From assembly GCA_963516475.1 (NCBI GenBank), contig CAUQBR010000032.1:1-6709 (forward strand): a stretch of 6,709 nt of DNA, given 5' to 3'. Made by a program: the position numbers and the translations under genes. This DNA comes from JABCPE02 sp963516475. Its GTDB lineage: Bacteria > Bacteroidota > Bacteroidia > Flavobacteriales > Weeksellaceae. Shown piece by piece: positions 1 through 4,757 of this stretch (the first letter of the stretch is position 1; each line of letters begins with the position of its first letter). The notes under the pieces are model-generated. The model was given only the letters and a program-made list of their open reading frames with translations, made no database searches and had not been told where the DNA came from.

Positions 1-590
1 GAACATACAAACCTGATGCTAAACTACATATAGAGGCTAATGGACCTACTGCTATCAAAATAGTAGATACTAACCAAGCTGCTGGAAAAGTACTTACCAG
101 TGATGCTAATGGTGTAGGAACTTGGAAAGATGTAGAATTATTTAAAGGAGCCCCTGCTGTAGGAAGATTTACATGGAATGCAGGAGTGGGATTAGGAAAT
201 TCACGATGGAATAAAATCGCTACCGTGGTCGTGAAACCAGGGACAAACATGGTTTTTGTAAAGCTTCACATATTGAGTTCTCAAGTACCTAACCCTACAA
301 AAGCTTATACGAGAGTCTATGTGGGACTGAAAGATGTAGGAACAAATAATGGATTTACTAATGAAAAACCTGTTTACACAATGTTCCATCCGTATTTAGA
401 GCATGATTATGAATTAGTAGGGAATTTTATTTATAATAATAATACAAATTCTTATCAGACATTGTATTTGAATTTACAGAGTGATGTTCCTAATATTATC
501 AGAAGTGCCTTTGAATATAACACATCTGCAAGCCAGGTATATGGAACAACTTGGTATGAAAACTGGTTCTATTCAGTTCCAGTTAATTAG
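1..590 (+). CDS. C-terminal part of a surface/tail-fibre-like protein (5' end outside window)
   Basis: The reading frame is open from the left edge (first full codon at 3) to a TAG stop at 588-590, giving 195 visible residues, so the gene starts upstream of the window. The GTG at 186 is only an internal valine codon: the frame upstream of it is open and protein-like. Visible residues 5-41 contain 'DAKLHIEANGPTAIKIVD' followed by 'GKVLTSDANGVGTW'. From family knowledge, this is the kind of linker found in Bacteroidota cell-surface and phage-tail-like proteins, just before a variable C-terminal domain. Residues of about 50-195 form that last domain. It is rich in Tyr, Asn, Thr and Val with alternating hydrophobic residues, which suggests a beta-sandwich, and I do not recognise its family. 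There is no recognisable T9SS sorting domain at the end. The gene converges on the S8 peptidase gene and is followed by terminator-like hairpins. A surface or adhesive role is inferred. Confidence 0.75.
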   Translation, partial: TYKPDAKLHIEANGPTAIKIVDTNQAAGKVLTSDANGVGTWKDVELFKGAPAVGRFTWNAGVGLGNSRWNKIATVVVKPGTNMVFVKLHILSSQVPNPTKAYTRVYVGLKDVGTNNGFTNEKPVYTMFHPYLEHDYELVGNFIYNNNTNSYQTLYLNLQSDVPNIIRSAFEYNTSASQVYGTTWYENWFYSVPVN

Positions 591-600
591 AAAACAAAAT

Positions 601-623
601 AACACCACTGAAATGGTAGTGTT
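601..623 (+). terminator. Imperfect hairpin with T-rich tail, probable terminator of the surface-protein gene
   Basis: Arms AACAC (601-605) and GTGTT (619-623) pair. After one C/A mismatch the stem continues with A-T, C-G and two G/U wobbles around an AAA loop. The TTATTT that follows makes it a plausible intrinsic terminator beginning 10 nt after the stop codon. It is weaker than the next hairpin. Confidence 0.5.
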
Positions 624-635
624 TTATTTAAAATT

Positions 636-666
636 AAAAACGCTTCCTAATTTAGGAAGCGTTTTT
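636..666. terminator. Near-perfect 15-bp palindromic bidirectional terminator
   Basis: Arms 636-650 and 652-666 are exact reverse complements around a single central T at 651, with core CGCTTCCTAA/TTAGGAAGCG flanked by five A and five T. Because of the A-run and T-run, RNA from either strand gives a GC-containing stem followed by U residues. It begins 10 nt beyond the S8 peptidase stop codon on the minus strand and also backs up the first hairpin for the plus-strand gene, as expected between two convergent genes. Confidence 0.85.
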
Positions 667-676
667 CTATTTAATA

Positions 677-2344
677 TTATTTTGACTTAGCTGCTTTTTT
701 GTTTGCTTTCACACCTTTTTTGTTGTAAAAATTGTCATAAGCATATTGAGCCGCCTTGTAAAGGTCTATTATTCCGCCTGCAACTGAAATTTGGTCAAAG
801 TTTGCACTAGAATCTACATTTGCATTTACAGTAGATTTATTTACAGTTTTTACTAATGCTTCTTTTATCTGCTGAGGAGTAAGGCTTGGCATGTATGCCC
901 AAAGCACAGCTGCCGCACCTGCTACCACTGGAGATGCCATAGAAGTTCCTTGTAGGTATTCGTATTTAGCATCTGGAACAGTAGAGTAGATTTCTTGCCC
1001 TGGTGCGAAAACATCTACCATTTTACCATTGTAGTTAGAGAATCTAGCTCTTAGGTTTTGGTTGTTGTTTGTACTAGCACCTACCACTATCATATTGCTA
1101 ACGAATGGTTTTTCGTCTGACTGCTTCATGAAATTAGTAGGAAAATACTCATTTTCTCCGATGTTTTGATTTTCATTTCCTGCTGCTTTTACCAGAAGAA
1201 CACCTTTTTTCTCTGCATATTTCATAGCCTCCCAAACATGTTTTTTCCCTGGAGATACAGCTTTACCAAAACTCATGTTAAGGATTTTAGCTCCGTTATC
1301 TACTGCGTATCTGATAGCATTAGCAACATCTTTATCTCTTTCATCTCCATCTGGAACGGCTCTTACAGTCATGATTTTAGCCACTTTGTGAGCTACACCA
1401 TACTGAACTTCATTTCCGTGAGGAAGTCCTGCGATGATTCCAGAAACATGCGTTCCATGAGATGCATCAGGTCCTTCATAATGGTTGTTTCCATAGTGTT
1501 TTTCGTTATAATTGTCATAATTATCTCCTACGATTTCTTTTCTTGGATCAAAATCAAGGTTGTAATGTTTTGTAGCCTGAGATTCGTAGTGTTTTAGAGC
1601 ACCTTCAACCTCTTTTTTCAATAATTCTTCAACTTCTTTTGGAGTTTTTCCTACATTTTCAGCCTCTTGAACAAGAGAATTTAAAATCTGCAAGTTTCTG
1701 CTGTCTTCTTGAGAAGCAGGTTTTATAGCTGCTAAATTAGCTTTAGTTAAAGTTTTTCCATTTAGAGTTTTTACAATACTTGGGATAGCGTTGTTAAACC
1801 CAGAAAAATACTGATAATATTGTTTAGCTTCTGAACCTTTTTCATCAAATAGTTTTTTAGATTTTTGGTACATAGCATATTCTTCTGGCATTTTTGCCTG
1901 ATTTGCTCTGTTTTTAGCAGAATCAGTCCCTTCAAATATCGGCTGATATTTTTTAACCATTCTAGTTACTTCTAGGTTATCAGCATCTACATCAGCTGTT
2001 TTTCCACCGATGAAGTTCCATCCGTAGATATCATCTACATATCCGTTTTTATCATCATCTATACCGTTGTTTGGGATTTCATTTGGGTTTTTCCACATGT
2101 TGTTAATCAACCCTGGGTGGTCTACTTCCACACCGCTGTCCAAAACACCTACTACAATAGTTCTTGGCTTTAATCCTTTGGATTCTAAGAACTTGTAAGC
2201 ATTGTTGGTATTAACACCATAAACATTGGTAGTTGAAAAATCTTTGTGATACCAAGTTTTCAAATCATTATTTTGCATTTTGTCTTGTGCAAAAGCAAAA
2301 CTAAAAGACGCTAAAAACGCCGCTGCAATGAGTACTTTTTTCAT
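677..2344 (-). CDS. Exported subtilisin-like serine protease (S8 family peptidase)
   Basis: A 555-residue predicted subtilase. Residues 1-19 (MKKVLIAAAF... ending AFA) form a Sec signal peptide with probable cleavage before Q20. No lipobox Cys is present. The catalytic triad is visible: D69 in 'VVGVLDSGV', H296 in 'SHGTHVSGI' and S468 in 'GTSMASP'. N390 in 'AAGNE' is the oxyanion-hole Asn. Acidic 'NGIDDDKNGYVDD' (93-105) resembles a calcium-binding loop common in Bacteroidota subtilases. The Asp and His are 227 residues apart, against about 30 in subtilisin. The insert (about 115-285) includes a Lys/Glu/Gln-rich, probably helical segment. The protein ends in a Lys/Ala-rich tail (NKKGVKANKKAAKSK) without a T9SS sorting domain, so it may be periplasmic or exported another way. 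There is no obvious inhibitor-type propeptide: only about 50 residues separate the signal peptide from D69. This is the last gene of the minus-strand cluster, 14 nt after the phosphodiesterase stop, and it has a likely promoter of its own. The substrate is unknown. Confidence 0.93.
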   Translation of the reverse strand: MKKVLIAAAFLASFSFAFAQDKMQNNDLKTWYHKDFSTTNVYGVNTNNAYKFLESKGLKPRTIVVGVLDSGVEVDHPGLINNMWKNPNEIPNNGIDDDKNGYVDDIYGWNFIGGKTADVDADNLEVTRMVKKYQPIFEGTDSAKNRANQAKMPEEYAMYQKSKKLFDEKGSEAKQYYQYFSGFNNAIPSIVKTLNGKTLTKANLAAIKPASQEDSRNLQILNSLVQEAENVGKTPKEVEELLKKEVEGALKHYESQATKHYNLDFDPRKEIVGDNYDNYNEKHYGNNHYEGPDASHGTHVSGIIAGLPHGNEVQYGVAHKVAKIMTVRAVPDGDERDKDVANAIRYAVDNGAKILNMSFGKAVSPGKKHVWEAMKYAEKKGVLLVKAAGNENQNIGENEYFPTNFMKQSDEKPFVSNMIVVGASTNNNQNLRARFSNYNGKMVDVFAPGQEIYSTVPDAKYEYLQGTSMASPVVAGAAAVLWAYMPSLTPQQIKEALVKTVNKSTVNANVDSSANFDQISVAGGIIDLYKAAQYAYDNFYNKKGVKANKKAAKSK

Positions 2345-2358
2345 TGTAAATTTGTTAT

Positions 2359-3300
2359 TTATAAATTAATTATTTTTCCTTGTTCAGCAAAGATAATTTT
2401 TATCCCCTTTTTATACAAAATATTTAACTCACTTTTAACTTTTTGATGAATGTTTTTCTTAGGTTTGATGTGGGTAATAATGAGATTTAAACCTTTCAGC
2501 CCTTCTTCGCCAACAAGTTTCTCCAAGTTCTCCATTTCCTCGGTCAATAGGTGAGGAGTGAGATGTCCATACAGTTGATTTTCAGGTTGTTCGTTGCTGT
2601 AAGAACATTCTATGGCGATGCCCTTCAGTCTTTTTTCTTTGATAATCGGTGCGATGGCTTTCCATAAATCGGCAAGCTGCTCCGTTCCTTCAATTCTATC
2701 TGCGCCCGTATCACCGAGATATACAAAGTATTGATTTTCAGTATTTTTTATAAGCGCCGCAGAGCTTAGATTTTTCCCTGTGTGGCTTAGATAATACATT
2801 TTTAGCTGTAAATCAGTGTTTTCTACGCTCATCCATTCATCTGTGTTCAGCTTTTTGTAAGTGTATTTTCCTAAAATAGGTTTTTCGCCTTCATTGGTAA
2901 AATTAGCCCAAGCTTCCCAAGAAAAATGATGTTTTTTGAGGGCTTCTATCACAAAATCCGCTGCATAAATATTCTTTTTAGAATCTTCGGGCGAGTTGAT
3001 AACCAGCCCCGAGCTGTGGTCAAAATGCGGATGTGAGATGAAATATCCCTTGATTTTATCTTTTAAAAATTGCTCTGGACTTTCTTTTTTCCTGTTTTTT
3101 TGTAAATAAACTTTCAGCCCTGTATGGATAGTTCCTGCATCCAGAGCCAGATAGGACTCTTTGCTCGGCTCAGAGATGAGATAAGAAGAAAGATTGCTTT
3201 CATCTATTCCGCCAAAAACGCCCAAAGGAATGATTTTAAAACTCTGTGCAGCGAACAGCTGTCCCAAGAAAACCAGCGGAAAAATAATTTTCTTATTCAT
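2359..3300 (-). CDS. Predicted exported class-II cyclic-nucleotide (cAMP) phosphodiesterase, metallo-beta-lactamase fold
   Basis: A 313-residue protein with a signal peptide (MNKKIIFPLVFLGQLFAAQS, cleavage probably near residue 18-20). The mature part resembles class-II cyclic-nucleotide phosphodiesterases (yeast PDE1, Vibrio fischeri periplasmic CpdP), which hydrolyse 3',5'-cAMP to AMP. 'HPHFDHSSGLVINSP' (90-104) matches the family signature as I recall it, apart from Phe for Leu and Ser for an aliphatic residue. Candidate metal ligands are H90, H92, D94, H95, H173, D197 (GDTGAD) and H277 (ITHIKP). 'IECSYSNEQ' (230-238) and 'GHLTPHLL' (245-252) are also typical of this class rather than of generic beta-lactamase-fold hydrolases. 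'LALDAGT' (51-57) fits the N-terminal strand. Its ATG overlaps the last 8 nt of the upstream WbqC-like gene, suggesting translational coupling. The leader is A-rich with no Shine-Dalgarno. A periplasmic location is inferred from the signal peptide. The true substrate could be another cyclic nucleotide. Confidence 0.85.
   Translation of the reverse strand: MNKKIIFPLVFLGQLFAAQSFKIIPLGVFGGIDESNLSSYLISEPSKESYLALDAGTIHTGLKVYLQKNRKKESPEQFLKDKIKGYFISHPHFDHSSGLVINSPEDSKKNIYAADFVIEALKKHHFSWEAWANFTNEGEKPILGKYTYKKLNTDEWMSVENTDLQLKMYYLSHTGKNLSSAALIKNTENQYFVYLGDTGADRIEGTEQLADLWKAIAPIIKEKRLKGIAIECSYSNEQPENQLYGHLTPHLLTEEMENLEKLVGEEGLKGLNLIITHIKPKKNIHQKVKSELNILYKKGIKIIFAEQGKIINL
2388..2420 (-). promoter_or_regulatory. 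Bacteroidota-type promoter for the S8 peptidase gene
   Basis: On the minus strand, TATCTTTG (2395 to 2388) fits the Bacteroidota -7 consensus TAnnTTTG exactly. TTTTG (2420 to 2416) lies 20 nt upstream and fits the -33 element (TTG/TTTG; known spacing about 17-23). The -7 box is 43 nt from the S8 ATG, which implies a leader of roughly 35-40 nt. The site lies inside the last 20 codons of the phosphodiesterase gene, so it would let the protease be expressed independently of the upstream operon. No transcription data are available here. Confidence 0.65.
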
Positions 3301-3907
3301 TTTTATGATTTTTAAGGTAAGAAGCAGCCTCTGGACCGAGGTTGCAGAGCAAATCTACAATGGAAAGGTCTTTGATAAAGCCCAGTTTATCAGAAAAAGT
3401 TTGATAATATTCCTCCTGCTGGAAGGCAGTTTCTATTTTTGCTGAAAAACTTTCCCTAAAATCCTTTGCAGAAGGTGTTTTGATGTATTCTTCGGTTAAT
3501 GAAAAACTTTGGTCTGTTTTCAATAATTTTTGGATAATTTCCAGATTTTTTAGATTAAAATCAATTAAAAATTTGGGTTGATTTTCATAAATTTTGTTCA
3601 GCTGGTCTTCATAAAATTCAAAATAAGGAGAAGACTGATAAGCCGTTTTTATTGATTTCCAGTGGAGTGCCTGCCATCTTTCGGAGTATGATATTTCTAT
3701 ATCTCGGAAAGCTCTTTTCCCATTGTGATTTATTGGTATGATTAAAGGCAATTTTCCATTTGCCCCAAAAATACAGGCTCTATTTCGGTAAGTCTGCTTT
3801 GGGAAATGTTCCTCTTGCTCCAGAATAATCTGATTTTCCGAATTACAAAACTCAGAAAACCAAGAAATAGGAGGGAGGTAAAATATTGGTAATAAGATTG
3901 TTTGCAT
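3293..3907 (-). CDS. WbqC-like family protein
   Basis: A 204-residue soluble protein without a signal peptide or membrane segment. Features that suggest the WbqC-like family (Pfam PF08889) are an N-terminal 'LPIFYLPPISWF' (6-17), 'YRNRACIFGANGKLPLIIPI' near residues 40-59, an 'HWKSIKTAYQSSPYFEFYED' segment near 82-101, and a C-terminal 'LSIVDLLCNLGPEA'. WbqC was named from O-antigen or polysaccharide gene clusters, and its reaction is not well established; members are common as single-copy genes in Bacteroidota. No other glycan-synthesis gene is visible here, so a role in glycan assembly is only a guess. The start lies 10 nt after the prmA stop and the end overlaps the phosphodiesterase start by 8 nt, placing it firmly in the operon. 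The family call rests on remembered motifs. Confidence 0.82.
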   Translation of the reverse strand: MQTILLPIFYLPPISWFSEFCNSENQIILEQEEHFPKQTYRNRACIFGANGKLPLIIPINHNGKRAFRDIEISYSERWQALHWKSIKTAYQSSPYFEFYEDQLNKIYENQPKFLIDFNLKNLEIIQKLLKTDQSFSLTEEYIKTPSAKDFRESFSAKIETAFQQEEYYQTFSDKLGFIKDLSIVDLLCNLGPEAASYLKNHKNE

Positions 3908-3917
3908 TTTATTTGGA

Positions 3918-4748
3918 TTAAGGTTTTTCTAAAAGAAGACTTACCCATTCTTCTCTTTGGACTTGGTTTTTCAGAACTAAATCATGCTTTGTGCAGACTT
4001 CCAAAATATCATTGACATCAAAGAAACAAAGCCCTGAAAGCAGGAGTTTTCCACCATTGTTTAAAACCGAAACATAAGTAGGAATGTCTGAAATCAAAAT
4101 ATTTCGGTTGATATTCGCTAAAATAATATCAAAATTTTCTTTGCCCAGATTCTCTGCTGTTCCTTGTTCTATTCGAAAATTCATCTGGTTTCTTTCTGCA
4201 TTTTCTTTGGAGTTTTCCACAGCCCATTCATCGATGTCAATGGCTAAAACATCCTCTGCGCCTTTCAGCTTTGAAAAAATCGCCAAAATAGAAGTTCCAC
4301 AGCCAATATCCAGCACTTTTTTGCCACTAAAATCCATATCCAGCATCTGCTGAATCATCAGGTAAGTAGTGGCATGATGCCCTGTACCGAAGGACATTTT
4401 GGGCTGAATGATGATTTCATACGGTGTGTTTTGGCTTTCGTGAAATTCTGCACGGATAAGCACTTTGTTTTCCACATTTATGGGCGAAAAATTCTTTTCC
4501 CATTCCTCATTCCAGTTGATATTCGGCATTTCCTGAATGGTGTAGGAAATTTTAACCTCATCATGGCTCAGCAGCCAAAGATTTTTTAGTTCATCTTCGC
4601 TGAAAGAATCCTCTGGAACATACGCCAGAATGCCGTCATTTTCTTCAGTAAAGCTGTCAAAACCAATGTTTATCAGCTCCGCCATCAGGATTTCGTTCCA
4701 TGGCTGGAGTGGTTCTATTTTTATATTAAGTTCAAGATATTTTTGCAT
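3918..4748 (-). CDS. prmA: Ribosomal protein L11 methyltransferase
   Basis: A 276-residue cytoplasmic enzyme, slightly shorter than E. coli PrmA (about 293), which uses S-adenosylmethionine to methylate ribosomal protein L11. The N-terminal part (about 1-85) matches the substrate-recognition domain. 'FGTGHHATT' (120-128) is the diagnostic PrmA motif before the methyltransferase core. SAM-binding motif I is 'VLDIGCGTSILAI' (145-157), the acidic motif II is 'AIDIDEWAV' (169-177), and 'IILANINRN' (208-216) takes the place of motif IV. 'GGKLLLSGL' (232-240) is the following strand. No key residue appears to be missing. It starts 9 nt after the DUF5686 stop and ends 10 nt before the WbqC-like gene. 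No Bacteroidota-type promoter was seen just upstream, so it is probably transcribed from a promoter beyond the right edge. The leader (TTTAGAAAA before ATG) has no Shine-Dalgarno, as usual in this phylum. Confidence 0.95.
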   Translation of the reverse strand: MQKYLELNIKIEPLQPWNEILMAELINIGFDSFTEENDGILAYVPEDSFSEDELKNLWLLSHDEVKISYTIQEMPNINWNEEWEKNFSPINVENKVLIRAEFHESQNTPYEIIIQPKMSFGTGHHATTYLMIQQMLDMDFSGKKVLDIGCGTSILAIFSKLKGAEDVLAIDIDEWAVENSKENAERNQMNFRIEQGTAENLGKENFDIILANINRNILISDIPTYVSVLNNGGKLLLSGLCFFDVNDILEVCTKHDLVLKNQVQREEWVSLLLEKP

Positions 4749-4757
4749 TTTTCTAAA

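Noticed and set aside
186..590. GTG at 186 as the start of a separate 134-aa gene
   Set aside because: The frame is open and protein-like back to position 3, with a known type of linker motif upstream of 186, so 186 is an internal Val codon.
481..690. 69-aa open frame on the plus strand running through the terminators
   Set aside because: It overlaps the surface-protein gene in another frame and reads through both hairpins, so it is not a credible gene.
1166..1597. 143-aa open frame on the plus strand
   Set aside because: It lies fully antisense to the S8 peptidase catalytic region, is of low complexity (Ile/Phe/Ser-rich) and has no promoter or family features; a shadow of the real gene.
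2347..2354. Plus-strand TAAATTTG, matching TAnnTTTG, near the S8 start
   Set aside because: No plus-strand gene follows it; an isolated match is expected by chance in AT-rich DNA.
3350..3357. Minus-strand TAGATTTG, matching TAnnTTTG, about 50 nt upstream of the phosphodiesterase start
   Set aside because: No TTG/TTTG -33 element occurs at the proper spacing upstream and the site is inside the WbqC-like coding sequence; probably chance.
3742..3948. 68-aa minus-strand open frame across the prmA/WbqC junction
   Set aside because: It overlaps two well-supported genes in a different frame and shows no recognisable features.
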